Of a DNA stretch of 64,000 bases, positions 27,782 to 36,397 are shown piece by piece. The notes beneath the pieces are model-generated. The model saw only the letters and a program-made list of their open reading frames with translations. It did not search any database and was not told the DNA's origin. Origin of the DNA: Streptomyces diastaticus subsp. diastaticus (GTDB taxonomy: Bacteria > Actinomycetota > Actinomycetes > Streptomycetales > Streptomycetaceae); NCBI RefSeq assembly GCF_011170125.1, contig NZ_BLLN01000003.1, positions 124,001 to 188,000 on the forward strand. The letters are read 5' to 3'. A program made the translations under genes and the position numbers. Numbering within the stretch: the stretch's first letter is position 1; the number at the start of each line of letters is the position of its first letter.

Positions 27782-29557
27782 GTGAACGACCGACGACACG
27801 CGTCCGACCCGTACGGCGGGGAGTACGCGTCCGAGCAGTACGGGCCCGTCAGCTACGACGAGTACGGCCGTCCCATCCCCCAGCAGCCCCCGCAGGGCCA
27901 CGACCCCTACGCCGGCCAGCAGCAGGGCTACGGCTACGACCCGTACCAGCCGAACGACCCCGGCACGGGGCAGCAACCGCCGGTCCCGGCCGACCCCTAC
28001 GCCGGTCAGCAGCAGGACTACGGCCACCAGTACCAGCAGGGCTACGACCCCTACGGCCAGGGCGGTCCCGGCACGGGGCAGCAGCCGCCGGTCCCGGCCG
28101 ACCCCTACGCCGGTCAGCAGCAGGACTACGGCTACCAGTACCAGCAGGGCTACGACCCGTACGGTCAGGGCGGGGGCACGGGTCAGCAGCCGCGCGTGCC
28201 CGAGCAGCAGCCGCGGCACGACGACGCCGGCCGCGACGGACACGAGGGCCACGGCGACCCGGGCCGGGGCGGCGCCGACGACGTGGGCGCGCCGGACTAC
28301 CGGACCGAGCAGTTCTCGTTCATCGAGGAGCCGGACGAGGAGTCCGAGGACGTCATCGACTGGCTCGCCTTCACCGAGAGCCGCACCGAGCGCCGCGAGG
28401 AGGCCAAGCGGCGCGGCCGCAGCCGGATGATCGCGCTGGTCGTCGTGGCCGCCCTGGTCCTGGCCGGCGGCGTCGGCTACCTCTGGTACGCGGGGAAGCT
28501 GCCCGGCACCTCCTCCGCCGGCTCCCCCGGCGGGGCGGCGGACACAGCCGGGCCCCAGAAGCGCGACGTGATCATGGTCCATCTGCACGACACCCGGACC
28601 GAGAAGACCTCCACCGTGCTGCTGGTCGACAACACCACCAGTGCCCGCGGCGCGACCGTGCTGCTGCCCAACTCCCTCGCGCTGACCGGTGAGGACGGCA
28701 GCCCCACCACGCTTGAGGAATCCGTGGACGACGACGGCTCCACCGGTACCCGCGAGGCCGTCGACCAGCTCCTGGGCACCAGCGTCGAGGGCACCTGGCG
28801 GCTCGACACCCCTTACCTCAACAACCTCGTCGAGCTGGTCGGCAACATCGAGCTGGACGCCGACGCCACCGTGCCCGCCGCCAAGAAGGGCGAGTCGCCG
28901 CTGGTCACCCAGGGCGCCGACCGCACCCTCGGCGGACCCGCGGCCGTCGCCTACGCCACCTACCGGGCCAAGGGCGAACCGCAGACCGCCCAGTTGGACC
29001 GGTTCGGCCAGGTCTTCCACGCCGTGCTGCGCAAGCTCTCCTCCGACCCGCAGGCGGCCACCGTCACCGTCGAGACGCTCGCCCAGATCCTCGACCCCTC
29101 GCTGAAGGAGAAGGACCTCGGCGCCTTCCTCGCCCGGCTCGCCGACCGCGCCAAGGGCGGCGACCACACCACCGAACTGCTCCCGGTCGGGCAGGACGGA
29201 CGGCCCGCCCAGGAGGCCACCGACAAGATCGTCAAGCAGATCCTCGGCGGCTCCGTGAGCGAGGGCGCCCAGGGTGACGCGGCCCGCGTCGGCGTCCAGG
29301 ACGCCACCGGCACCGAGGGGAGCGCCGAGCGGGCGCGCGCCTCGCTGGTCAACGGCGGCTACGCCTACGTCGGCCGGGGCGGCGACACCGCCCGGGCCAC
29401 CTCCGCGGTGACGTACGAGAAGGCCGCTGGCAAGGCGGAGGCCGTCGAGGTGGCGCGCACCCTGGGGCTGCCGGAGAGCGCCGTCACCAAGGGCAGCACG
29501 CCGGGGAACGTCGACGTCTCGGTGGTGCTCGGCGCGGACTACCGGCCGGGCGACTGA
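27782..29557 (+). CDS. LCP-family (LytR-CpsA-Psr) glycopolymer transferase, PdtA-like
   Basis: Transfers undecaprenyl-linked wall polymers onto peptidoglycan. The 591-residue protein has a cytoplasmic Tyr/Gln/Gly/Pro-rich N-terminus (1-150) built on 36-residue repeats, then an acidic segment. One transmembrane helix lies at about 216-238 (MIALVVVAALVLAGGVGYLW). The outside LCP domain (about 258-480) contains RDVIMVHLHDTRTEKTSTVL and GGPAAVAYATYRAKGE, followed by a LytR C-terminal domain. GTG 27782 has GAGAGGGG 6 bases upstream. By position and domains it corresponds to SCO2578, reported as the poly-diglycosylphosphate transferase PdtA. The LCP core lacks some classic Arg/Asp residues in recognisable context, so activity should be tested rather than assumed. 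Confidence 0.85.
   Translation: MNDRRHASDPYGGEYASEQYGPVSYDEYGRPIPQQPPQGHDPYAGQQQGYGYDPYQPNDPGTGQQPPVPADPYAGQQQDYGHQYQQGYDPYGQGGPGTGQQPPVPADPYAGQQQDYGYQYQQGYDPYGQGGGTGQQPRVPEQQPRHDDAGRDGHEGHGDPGRGGADDVGAPDYRTEQFSFIEEPDEESEDVIDWLAFTESRTERREEAKRRGRSRMIALVVVAALVLAGGVGYLWYAGKLPGTSSAGSPGGAADTAGPQKRDVIMVHLHDTRTEKTSTVLLVDNTTSARGATVLLPNSLALTGEDGSPTTLEESVDDDGSTGTREAVDQLLGTSVEGTWRLDTPYLNNLVELVGNIELDADATVPAAKKGESPLVTQGADRTLGGPAAVAYATYRAKGEPQTAQLDRFGQVFHAVLRKLSSDPQAATVTVETLAQILDPSLKEKDLGAFLARLADRAKGGDHTTELLPVGQDGRPAQEATDKIVKQILGGSVSEGAQGDAARVGVQDATGTEGSAERARASLVNGGYAYVGRGGDTARATSAVTYEKAAGKAEAVEVARTLGLPESAVTKGSTPGNVDVSVVLGADYRPGD
27961..28176 (+). repeat. 108-bp coding tandem repeat in the LCP gene
   Basis: Two nearly identical 108-bp units begin at 27961 and 28069; each encodes 36 residues containing QQPPVPADPYAGQQQDYG and YQQGYDPYGQG. 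A degenerate partial unit precedes them and another follows. Reading frame is kept, so copy-number change would only shorten or lengthen the cytoplasmic tail. Confidence 0.9.
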
Positions 29558-29565
29558 GCCGGGCC

Positions 29566-29601
29566 GGGCCGGTGCGGCACCCACGGGCGCCGCACCGGCC
29601 C
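29566..29601 (+). terminator. Terminator after the LCP gene
   Basis: Perfect 13-base arms (29566-29578 and 29589-29601), 10-base loop, starting 9 bases after the stop. Confidence 0.75.
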
Positions 29602-29707
29602 GCACGGGTCAGGACGTCCCACCGGCGCGGCGGTCGGCGGCGCGGTCCGTGAGACCCTGGGGACAGCCCCCACCGGGGGTTCTCGACCGCCTACCGAAAG
29701 CCCCGCA

Positions 29708-30139
29708 GTGACCGCGACCGACCGTTCCACCGAGCTGATCACCGTCGCCGCCCAGGCGGCCGCCGACAAGCTCGCCCACGACATCATCGCCTACGACGTG
29801 AGCGATGTGCTGTCGATCACCGACGCCTTCCTGCTCGCGTCGGCCCCCAACGACCGCCAGGTCAAGTCCATCGTGGACGAGATCGAGGAGCGGCTGAACA
29901 AGCAGTTCGGCGCCAAGCCCGTCCGCCGCGAGGGCGACCGCGACGCGCGCTGGATCCTCCTCGACTACGTCGACATCGTCGTCCACGTCCAGCACAGTGA
30001 GGAGCGCGTCTTCTACGCGCTGGAGCGCCTGTGGAAGGACTGCCCCGAGATCGAGCTGCCCGAGGAGGCGAAGGCCACCCGCGGCAAGGCGGAGGCCCAC
30101 GCCCAGCAGCAGGCCGACGAGGCCGGTGAGGCGATGTGA
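29708..30139 (+). CDS. rsfS: Ribosome silencing factor RsfS
   Basis: Binds ribosomal protein L14 and blocks subunit joining under nutrient limitation. The 143-residue protein carries the family core DKLAHDIIAYDVSDVLSITD, SAPNDRQVKSIVDEIEE and WILLDYVDIVVHV. A Lys/Glu/Ala tail of 25 residues follows. GTG 29708 is chosen by family start; its ribosome-binding site is weak. The stop overlaps the next start by four bases, so the phosphatase gene is coupled to it. Confidence 0.95.
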   Translation: MTATDRSTELITVAAQAAADKLAHDIIAYDVSDVLSITDAFLLASAPNDRQVKSIVDEIEERLNKQFGAKPVRREGDRDARWILLDYVDIVVHVQHSEERVFYALERLWKDCPEIELPEEAKATRGKAEAHAQQQADEAGEAM

Positions 30140-30783
30140 ACAGCCCGCGGCAGGGCCGTCGCCTCATCCTGTGGCGGCACGGCCAGACCTCCTGGAACCT
30201 GGAGCGCCGGTTCCAGGGCACCACGGACATCGACCTGACCGAGGCCGGCCTCGGCCAGGCCCGCCGGGCCGCACGTCTCCTCGCCTCGCTCCAGCCGGAC
30301 GCGATCATCGCCTCCGACCTGCGGCGGGCGCGGGACACCGCGGCCGAACTCTCCGCCCTCACCGGCCTGCGGGTCCACCACGACCCGGCGCTGCGCGAGA
30401 CGTACGCGGGGGACTGGCAGGGCCTGACCCACGAGGAGATCATCGCGGCCCACGGCGAGCAGTACGCGGCGTGGAAGCGCGGCGAGCCGGTGCGCCGCGG
30501 CGGTGGCGAACTGGAGACCGATGTCGCCGACCGGGCAGCCCCGGTCGTCCTCGCGCACGCCGAGAAGCTGCCGGAGAACGGCACCCTGGTCGTCGCCTCG
30601 CACGGCGGCACCATCCGCACCACCATCGGACGCCTGCTCGGCCTCGACTCCCGCCACTGGGAGAGCCTGGGCGGCCTCAGCAACTGCTGCTGGTCGATCC
30701 TGGGTGAGGGAGCGCGCGGCTGGCGGCTCATGGAGCACAACGCCGGCACCCTGCCGGAGCCGGTCCTCGGCGACGACGACTGA
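30136..30783 (+). CDS. Histidine phosphatase (phosphoglycerate mutase-like)
   Basis: 215-residue phosphatase of the phosphoglycerate-mutase superfamily; the pairing with rsfS is conserved. The phospho-accepting His is in LWRHGQTSWN near residue 14, and the second catalytic His is in VVASHGGTIRTT. The substrate is not evident. GTG 30136 overlaps the rsfS stop (GTGA), indicating coupled translation. No signal peptide. Confidence 0.93.
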   Translation: MNSPRQGRRLILWRHGQTSWNLERRFQGTTDIDLTEAGLGQARRAARLLASLQPDAIIASDLRRARDTAAELSALTGLRVHHDPALRETYAGDWQGLTHEEIIAAHGEQYAAWKRGEPVRRGGGELETDVADRAAPVVLAHAEKLPENGTLVVASHGGTIRTTIGRLLGLDSRHWESLGGLSNCCWSILGEGARGWRLMEHNAGTLPEPVLGDDD

Positions 30784-30809
30784 CGGCAGGCCGGGGCCCC
30801 GGGCCGGAT

Positions 30810-30839
30810 TTCACTTTCCGGCTGGTCACGGGCTAGAGT
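30810..30839 (+). promoter_or_regulatory. Promoter of the first tRNA-Ala gene
   Basis: TTCACT (30810-30815) and TAGAGT (30834-30839), spacer 18. The layout GGATTT, 21 bases, CTA-x-AGTT recurs exactly before the second tRNA-Ala copy. Confidence 0.6.
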
Positions 30840-30876
30840 TCTTCTTGTTCGCACCGCGGGAGCGGGAAGAACACCA

Positions 30877-30949
30877 GGGGCTATAGCTCAGTTGGTAGAG
30901 CGCCTGCATGGCATGCAGGAGGTCAGGAGTTCAATTCTCCTTAGCTCCA
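30877..30949 (+). tRNA. tRNA-Ala (GGC), copy 1
   Basis: 73 bases fold as a full cloverleaf. Acceptor arm is GGGGCTA with TAGCTCC, D arm GCTC/GAGC, anticodon stem CCTGC/GCAGG with loop ATGGCAT, T arm AGGAG/CTCCT with loop TTCAATT. The anticodon GGC reads Ala GCC and GCU. CCA is not encoded. A second identical copy lies at 33022. A terminator follows. Confidence 0.96.
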
Positions 30950-30957
30950 CAGTCCGG

Positions 30958-30989
30958 AAGATCCCATCCCCACAGGGGGTGGGATCTTT
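30958..30989 (+). terminator. Terminator after tRNA-Ala copy 1
   Basis: 14-base stem (30958-30971 with 30975-30988, one G-U pair), 3-base loop, then TTCG. A canonical intrinsic terminator. Confidence 0.85.
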
Positions 30990-31189
30990 CGTATGCCCGG
31001 CCGTCGCCTCTCCCCGCGGCCCGCGAGACGCGCCGGGCCGTCGGCGCGAAGGCCCGTACCCGCAGGTGACCGCCCGTCACCTGCGGGAGCGGAGACCGTT
31101 CCGGTACCTTCGCGCCGCTGACCGGCGGCCCGCTCCGTGGCAGAATCGGACGGCCGGAAGGGGGACGCGGCCCGACGGGAGGGAGAGGG

Positions 31190-31318
31190 ATGCCTGCGCG
31201 CATCGTCGAGGAGGCGGACCACCTGCTCGGCCAGGTGCCGGACCAGCCCGGGAGGGCCCGCGTGGCCCCCGCCGCCCCGCGTGCGGCCCCAACCTTCTCT
31301 TCGAACGACGGGGGCTGA
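31190..31318 (+). CDS. Possible 42-residue ORF before the zinc-ribbon gene
   Basis: ATG 31190 directly follows GGGAGGGAGAGGG, one of the strongest ribosome-binding sites in the window. The product begins MPARIVEEADHLLGQVPDQP, with a credible amphipathic start, and ends in an Ala/Pro-rich tail. The stop is 3 bases before the next ATG, so it may be a small protein coupled to the downstream gene. I know no family. Confidence 0.4.
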   Translation: MPARIVEEADHLLGQVPDQPGRARVAPAAPRAAPTFSSNDGG

Positions 31319-31321
31319 GCG

Positions 31322-31555
31322 ATGGGTGCGCACAGGAGGAAGTGCGACTGGTGCCGCGGCGGTACGCCCATCGTCCGCGACATGGAGCCGGTGAACCCGC
31401 GTTACCAGTACTGGTGCGAGGAGTGCGCCAGGGCGCTGATTATAAAAGGCGACCCGATCGAGACCTACCGCGAACTGGAGGGCGAACCCATCTACGGGCG
31501 GCTCCTCGACGAGCACTGCACCCTCAAGCGCTTCTACTCCTTCGCCAGGGCCTGA
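31322..31555 (+). CDS. Small zinc-ribbon-like protein
   Basis: 77-residue protein with two cysteine pairs, CDWC (residues 8-11) and CEEC (32-35), typical of a four-Cys zinc ribbon. The rest is charged and helical (KGDPIETYRELEGEPIYG). A Cys-less relative of transcription-factor ribbons cannot be excluded, and the function is unknown. It contains the AT-rich codons ATT ATA AAA, unusual here. Its last 22 bases overlap the end of the convergent mannosyltransferase gene. It lies within the interval bounded by the two tRNA-Ala copies. Confidence 0.75.
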   Translation: MGAHRRKCDWCRGGTPIVRDMEPVNPRYQYWCEECARALIIKGDPIETYRELEGEPIYGRLLDEHCTLKRFYSFARA

Positions 31556-32892
31556 CGCCCCGCCCGGTCCGCCTCGGCCCCTGCCGGATCCCGCTGCTCC
31601 GGCACCGGCCGGCCGGCCGGCTCCGCGTCGGGTCCCTGGGCGCCGCCGGGCCGCGAGGCCACCCGCGCCGCCGCCGCGAGGAAGCCGAGAGCCGCCAGCG
31701 GATAGAGCGCCGACAGTACGAACTCGACGGGTCCCTGGTGGAGTTCGGGCCGCTCGACACCGTGCGGCACCCACCACAGGGCGTACGTGAGGAAGACCGT
31801 GGTCAGCCCGGCCGCGCCCGCCCGGTGCCACCGGCCGCCGAGGCGCACCGCCTCGGACAGCACCAGCACCGCCATGGGCACGCACCACACCCAGTGGTGC
31901 GACCAGGAGACCGGGCTGATCAGCAGTGCCGTCGCACCGCACGTGGTGGCCGCCCAGGCGGGCCGGCCGCGCAGCGCGGCCCCCACCGCGACACCGAGGC
32001 CGGCCGCCCCGACCAGCAGCGCCGCCGCCAGCCACCACAGGCCCGGGTCGGCGGTGTGCAGGAGGCGGGCGAGTATGCCGCGCAGTGACTGGTTGGCGGT
32101 CTGCTCGGGGTGGCCCGCACGGTCCGCCGCCAGGAAGGTGCCGGACCAGAACTGCCACGAGTCGCGCGGCAGCACGGCCGCCGCCAGAGCGGTGGCCCCC
32201 AGGAACCAGAGCACCGCGTTCCGCGCGAGCACCGACCAGGGCCGTGCCGCGCCACCGCGTACCGCCGCCACCACGCCGGTGAGCAGCAGGAACGCGATGA
32301 ACAGCGCCGGCGTCAGCTTGATCGCCGCCGCCAGCCCGATGCCCGCGCCCGCCCACCGGCGTCCCCGCGCGAGCCCGCCGCCGGGCAGGTACCGCGCGTC
32401 CCACAGCACGAGGACCGTGATCAGCAGGTTGATCTGGCCGTACCTGAGTGTCGTCCAGACCGGCTCGGACCAGACCGCGAGGGCGGCCAGCGCCGGTGCG
32501 CCGAGCCAGGCCAGGCCGGGCGGCAGCGGGCGTCCGCCGGTCCGGTCGGTGACCAGGCGGAGGGTCAGCAGGGCGAGCGCGAGCAGCAGCAGGAGGTTGC
32601 CCGCGGTGGCCAGCGTCCGCATGAGGCCGGTACCCAGCAGCGGCAGCGGGGTGAACAGCAGCGCGGCGAACGGGGGGTAGGTGGCCGGCAGGTCGTTCTC
32701 GGTGGCCCGCAGGGCGTACAGGTCGGCACCGTCCAGGACCGCCCGGCCCTCGGCGCGGTAGACCATCAGGTCCACCATCGTGACCCCGGCCAGGCGCTGC
32801 GCCACCCAGAACGCGGCGAAGGAGACGAGGCAGAGCGCGGTGGCCCGGACCGGGAAGGTGCGCCGGAGGCGGGAGGGCGAGGCGGCAGTCAC
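31534..32892 (-). CDS. Glycosyltransferase family 87 (DUF2029) mannosyltransferase-like protein
   Basis: Polytopic membrane enzyme of 452 residues, related to mycobacterial polyprenol-phosphomannose-dependent alpha-1,2-mannosyltransferases. About ten helices. After the first helix comes MVDLMVYRAEGRAVLDGADLY with the catalytic-type Asp, followed by TYPPFAALLFTPL; further on are RYGQINLLITVLVLWDA, KLTPALFIAFLLL, NQSLRGILAR and SPVSWSHHWVW, all family blocks. GTG 32892 has TAGCCT 8 bases upstream on its strand (32901-32906), suggesting a leaderless transcript. The acceptor, perhaps a surface glycolipid, is unknown. It sits between two identical tRNA genes. Confidence 0.88.
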   Translation of the reverse strand: MTAASPSRLRRTFPVRATALCLVSFAAFWVAQRLAGVTMVDLMVYRAEGRAVLDGADLYALRATENDLPATYPPFAALLFTPLPLLGTGLMRTLATAGNLLLLLALALLTLRLVTDRTGGRPLPPGLAWLGAPALAALAVWSEPVWTTLRYGQINLLITVLVLWDARYLPGGGLARGRRWAGAGIGLAAAIKLTPALFIAFLLLTGVVAAVRGGAARPWSVLARNAVLWFLGATALAAAVLPRDSWQFWSGTFLAADRAGHPEQTANQSLRGILARLLHTADPGLWWLAAALLVGAAGLGVAVGAALRGRPAWAATTCGATALLISPVSWSHHWVWCVPMAVLVLSEAVRLGGRWHRAGAAGLTTVFLTYALWWVPHGVERPELHQGPVEFVLSALYPLAALGFLAAAARVASRPGGAQGPDAEPAGRPVPEQRDPAGAEADRAGRQALAKE

Positions 32893-32955
32893 GCTCGGCG
32901 AGGCTACCCGCCGGGGACCTCCGGGAAGAGAGGGCGGGCGCCGCCGGGAACGGAT

Positions 32956-32985
32956 TTGGTGGAAACCCCGGGGGGCCGCTAAAGT
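32956..32985 (+). promoter_or_regulatory. Promoter of the second tRNA-Ala gene
   Basis: TTGGTG (32956-32961) and TAAAGT (32980-32985), spacer 18; the same GGATTT...CTAxAGTT architecture as copy 1, about 36 bases before the tRNA. Confidence 0.6.
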
Positions 32986-33021
32986 TGTCGACGTCGCCGG
33001 GGGAACCGGGGACAGCGGCAA

Positions 33022-33094
33022 GGGGCTATAGCTCAGTTGGTAGAGCGCCTGCATGGCATGCAGGAGGTCAGGAGTTCAATTCTCCTTAGCTCCA
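33022..33094 (+). tRNA. tRNA-Ala (GGC), copy 2
   Basis: Identical over all 73 bases to the copy at 30877-30949, so the same cloverleaf and GGC anticodon. The identity stretch also includes CAG just after the gene. CCA is not encoded. Own promoter and terminator. Confidence 0.96.
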
Positions 33095-33136
33095 CAGGAG
33101 AGAGACCAGGAATCGGACTCTCATCCACCGAAGTAG

Positions 33137-33165
33137 AGCGGGTCACCCGGACAGGGTGGCCCGCT
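33137..33165 (+). terminator. Terminator after tRNA-Ala copy 2
   Basis: 12-base stem 33137-33148 with 33154-33165 (one G-U pair), 5-base loop, followed by TCTTCG. Confidence 0.8.
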
Positions 33166-33230
33166 TCTTCGTGCGCGCCCCCACCGCACGAGCCGTGCGG
33201 CCCCGGTGACCGCTGCGGTACCCTGACGCC

Positions 33231-33269
33231 ATGCGTGCTGTACGCCTTCTGCTTACCGAGCCGCGCTGA
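33231..33269 (+). CDS. Putative leuS leader peptide
   Basis: Twelve codons reading [12 protein letters not shown] with three consecutive Leu codons (CTT CTG CTT), two of them CTT, which is rare in this codon usage. ATG lies 6 bases after TACCCT and has no ribosome-binding site, so the leader would be translated from a leaderless transcript. Its stop codon overlaps the first arm of the attenuator stem. Confidence 0.6.
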   Translation: MRAVRLLLTEPR

Positions 33270-33315
33270 TCAAGAGCCGGACCCCCGACGAAGGGGCCGG
33301 AACCAGCGCGGCCAC

Positions 33316-33339
33316 CCCCTCCTGTGCGAGGGGTTTTTT
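33316..33339 (+). terminator. Attenuator terminator in the leuS leader
   Basis: CCCCTC (33316-33321) pairs with GAGGGG (33328-33333), then TTTTTT. It is the only strong U-tract terminator seen in the window and lies about 100 bases before the leuS start, so it must be regulated or leaky. Confidence 0.8.
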
Positions 33340-33442
33340 CATTGGGCGGCGGCTCCGGTTCCGGGGCACGACCGCCGGGCGGAGCCCCGGGGCCCGCCCC
33401 GCCGGAAGCGTGAGCAGAGACGACCGATGGAGCTTGAGGATC

Positions 33443-36340
33443 ATGAGCGAGACGAATTCCGCCGCGTCCCCCGCGGAGGGCGCCACCGCGCCCCACCGCT
33501 ACACGGCGGCGATGGCCGCCGAGATCGAGGCACGCTGGCAGGACTTCTGGGACGCCGAGGGGACCTACGAGGCGCCCAACCCCACCGGTGACCTGGCCGG
33601 GGACCCGGAGCTGGCCGCCCGCCCCAAGAAGTTCATCATGGACATGTTCCCCTACCCCTCCGGCGCGGGGCTGCACGTGGGCCACCCGCTGGGCTACATC
33701 GCGACCGACGTCCACGCCCGCTTCCAGCGGATGACCGGCCACAACGTCCTGCACACCCTCGGCTTCGACGCCTTCGGCCTGCCCGCCGAGCAGTACGCGG
33801 TGCAGACCGGCACGCACCCGCGCCACTCCACCGAGGCCAACATGGTCAACATGCGCAGCCAGCTGCGCCGCCTGGGCCTGGGCCACGACAAACGCCGCTC
33901 GTTCGCCACGATCGACCCCGAGTACTACAAGTGGACGCAGTGGATCTTCCTGAAGATCTTCAACTCCTGGTACGACGAGGAGGCCGGCCGCGCCCGCCCG
34001 ATCGAGGACCTGATCGCCCAGTTCGCCAACGGTGACCGCGTCGCCGTCGAGGGCCGCGACTGGGCCGGCCTGGACGCCCACGAGCGCGCCGAGGTGCTGG
34101 GCCGGTACCGGCTGGCGTACGCCTCCGACGCGCCGGTCAACTGGGCGCCGGGCCTCGGTACCGTGCTGGCCAACGAGGAGGTCACCTCCGAGGGCCGCTC
34201 CGAGCGCGGCAACTTCCCCGTCTTCAAGGCCAAGCTGCGCCAGTGGAACATGCGCATCACCGCCTACGCGGACCGCCTGCTGGACGACCTGGACGACCTG
34301 GACTGGCCCGAGGCGATCAAGCTCCAGCAGCGGAACTGGATCGGCCGCTCGGAGGGGGCCCGTGTCGACTTCCCCTTCGACGGGGAGCACACCGGCAAGG
34401 CCGTCACCGTCTTCACCACCCGCCAGGACACGCTGTTCGGTGCCACCTACATGGTGCTGGCGCCCGAGCACGAGCTGGTCGACGAGATCGTCCCGGCCGT
34501 CTGGCCCGACGGCACCCGAGAGAGCTGGACCGGCGGCCACGCCACCCCCGCCGAGGCCGTGGAGAAGTACCGCGCCTTCGCCGCCGGCAAGACCGACGTG
34601 GAGCGGCAGGCCGACGCCAAGGAGAAGACCGGCGTCTTCACCGGCGCCTACGCCGTCAACCCGGTCAGCGGTGAGCACGTCCCGGTCTTCATCGCCGACT
34701 ACGTGCTGATGGGCTACGGCACCGGCGCGATCATGGCCGTCCCGGCCCACGACAGCCGCGACTTCGCCTTCGCCCGCGCCTTCGGCCTGCCGATCCGCTG
34801 CGTCGTCGAGCCCACGGACGGCCGCTCGGCCGACCCCGTCACCTGGGACGACGCCTTCAACTCCCACGACGCGACGCTGATGGCCTCCGCCAACGCCGAG
34901 GTCAGCCTGGACGGGCTGGACGTCGCTACCGCCAAGGCCCGCATCACCGGCTGGCTGCGCGAGCGCGGCATCGGCGAGGGCACCGTCAACTACCGCCTGC
35001 GCGACTGGCTGTTCAGCCGTCAGCGGTACTGGGGCGAGCCCTTCCCGATCGTCTACGACGAGGACGGCGTCGCCCACGCGCTGCCCGAGTCGATGCTGCC
35101 GCTGGAGCTGCCCGAGGTCGACGACTACAGCCCGCGCACCTTCGACCCGGACGACGCCGACACCCAGCCGGAGACCCCGCTCTCCCGCAACGAGGACTGG
35201 GTCAACGTCACCCTGGACCTGGGCGACGGGCCGAAGAAGTACCGCCGCGAGACCAACACCATGCCCAACTGGGCCGGTTCCTGCTGGTACGAGCTGCGCT
35301 ACCTGGACCCGAACAACGACCGGCGGCTGGTCGACCCCGAGATCGAGAAGTACTGGATGGGCCCGCGCGAGGGCATGCCCGGCGGCGGCGTCGACCTGTA
35401 CATCGGCGGCGCCGAGCACGCCGTGCTGCACCTGCTGTACGCCCGCTTCTGGTCCAAGGTGCTGTTCGACCTGGGGTACATCTCCTCCTCGGAGCCGTTC
35501 CACAAGCTGTTCAACCAGGGCATGATCCAGGCGTACGTCTACCGCGACAGCCGGGGCATCCCCGTCCCGGCCGCCGAGGTCGAGGAGCGGGACGGCACCT
35601 TCTGGTACGAGGGCGAGCAGGTCTCCCGGCTGCTCGGCAAGATGGGCAAGTCCCTGAAGAACGCCGTCACCCCGGACGAGATCTGCGCCGAGTACGGAGC
35701 GGACACGCTGCGGCTGTACGAGATGGCGATGGGGCCGCTGGACGTCTCCCGGCCGTGGGACCCCCGTGCCGTGGTGGGCCAGTACCGGCTGCTCCAGCGG
35801 CTGTGGCGGAACGTCGTGGACGAGTCGACCGGCGAGGTGTCGGTGGCCGACGTGCCCGAGCAGGAGGTGGGCACCGACACGCTGCGCGCCCTCAACAAGG
35901 CGATCGACGGCGTCACCCAGGACATGGCGGGGCTGCGGTTCAACACCGCCATCGCCAAGGTCACGGAGCTGAACAACTTCCTGACCAAGGCCGGCCGGCC
36001 GGTGCCGCGCCCGGTCGCGGAGAAGCTGGTGCTGCTGGTCGCGCCGCTCGCCCCGCACGTCGCCGAGGAGCTGTGGCGGCGCCTGGGCCACCAGGACTCC
36101 GTCGTCCACCAGGACCTGCCGGTCGCCGACCCGGAGTACCTGGTCGACGAGACGGTCACCTGCGTCGTCCAAATCAAGGGCAAGGTCAAGGCCCGTCTGG
36201 AGGTCTCCCCGGCGGTCTCCGACGCCGACCTGGAGCAGGCCGCCCTCGCCGACGAGCGGGTCCGGGCCGCGCTGGGAGGCGCCGGTGTCCGCAAGGTCAT
36301 CGTCCGCGCCCCCAAGCTGGTCAACATCGTGCCCGCCTGA
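33443..36340 (+). CDS. leuS: Leucyl-tRNA synthetase
   Basis: Charges tRNA-Leu. The 965-residue class I synthetase has HVGH at 78-81 (the HIGH motif), a CP1 editing domain (about 260-460, with [19 protein letters not shown]), KMGKS at 733-737 (the KMSKS motif) and the C-terminal anticodon-binding and small beta domains. ATG 33443 ([13 protein letters not shown]) is chosen by family start; GAGGA is unusually close, 2-3 bases away. GTG 33410 in the same frame is an alternative. It is preceded by a Leu-codon leader peptide and terminator, and followed by its own terminator. Confidence 0.97.
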   Translation: MSETNSAASPAEGATAPHRYTAAMAAEIEARWQDFWDAEGTYEAPNPTGDLAGDPELAARPKKFIMDMFPYPSGAGLHVGHPLGYIATDVHARFQRMTGHNVLHTLGFDAFGLPAEQYAVQTGTHPRHSTEANMVNMRSQLRRLGLGHDKRRSFATIDPEYYKWTQWIFLKIFNSWYDEEAGRARPIEDLIAQFANGDRVAVEGRDWAGLDAHERAEVLGRYRLAYASDAPVNWAPGLGTVLANEEVTSEGRSERGNFPVFKAKLRQWNMRITAYADRLLDDLDDLDWPEAIKLQQRNWIGRSEGARVDFPFDGEHTGKAVTVFTTRQDTLFGATYMVLAPEHELVDEIVPAVWPDGTRESWTGGHATPAEAVEKYRAFAAGKTDVERQADAKEKTGVFTGAYAVNPVSGEHVPVFIADYVLMGYGTGAIMAVPAHDSRDFAFARAFGLPIRCVVEPTDGRSADPVTWDDAFNSHDATLMASANAEVSLDGLDVATAKARITGWLRERGIGEGTVNYRLRDWLFSRQRYWGEPFPIVYDEDGVAHALPESMLPLELPEVDDYSPRTFDPDDADTQPETPLSRNEDWVNVTLDLGDGPKKYRRETNTMPNWAGSCWYELRYLDPNNDRRLVDPEIEKYWMGPREGMPGGGVDLYIGGAEHAVLHLLYARFWSKVLFDLGYISSSEPFHKLFNQGMIQAYVYRDSRGIPVPAAEVEERDGTFWYEGEQVSRLLGKMGKSLKNAVTPDEICAEYGADTLRLYEMAMGPLDVSRPWDPRAVVGQYRLLQRLWRNVVDESTGEVSVADVPEQEVGTDTLRALNKAIDGVTQDMAGLRFNTAIAKVTELNNFLTKAGRPVPRPVAEKLVLLVAPLAPHVAEELWRRLGHQDSVVHQDLPVADPEYLVDETVTCVVQIKGKVKARLEVSPAVSDADLEQAALADERVRAALGGAGVRKVIVRAPKLVNIVPA

Positions 36341-36349
36341 GGCACCGCC

Positions 36350-36397
36350 CGCCGGAGCCCGGCCCCTCCTCCCGCGAGGGGGCGCCGGGCTCCGGCG
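36350..36397 (+). terminator. Terminator after leuS
   Basis: Perfect 14-base outer arms 36350-36363 and 36384-36397, with an inner CCCTC/GAGGG stem, starting 10 bases after the stop. Confidence 0.8.

Larger units (their letters stand above)
33219..33339 (+). promoter_or_regulatory. Candidate transcription attenuator of leuS
   Basis: The layout is a -10 TACCCT (33219-33224), a 12-residue Leu-containing leader ORF (33231-33269), then three mutually exclusive pairings. Stem A pairs 33261-33268 with 33304-33311 and encloses an inner hairpin at 33277-33300. An antiterminator pairs 33295-33299 with 33309-33313, extendable into the terminator arm. The terminator pairs 33316-33321 with 33328-33333 and is followed by six T. 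Upstream, 33184-33200 is a 7-base inverted repeat that may be an operator. Regulation of leuS by leucyl-tRNA supply is the inference; the structures are seen directly. Confidence 0.65.

Noticed and set aside
30877..33094. Integrated element with att sites at the tRNA genes
   Set aside because: Both tRNA copies are complete with their own promoters and terminators, and no integrase or excision gene lies between; kept only as a recombination possibility.
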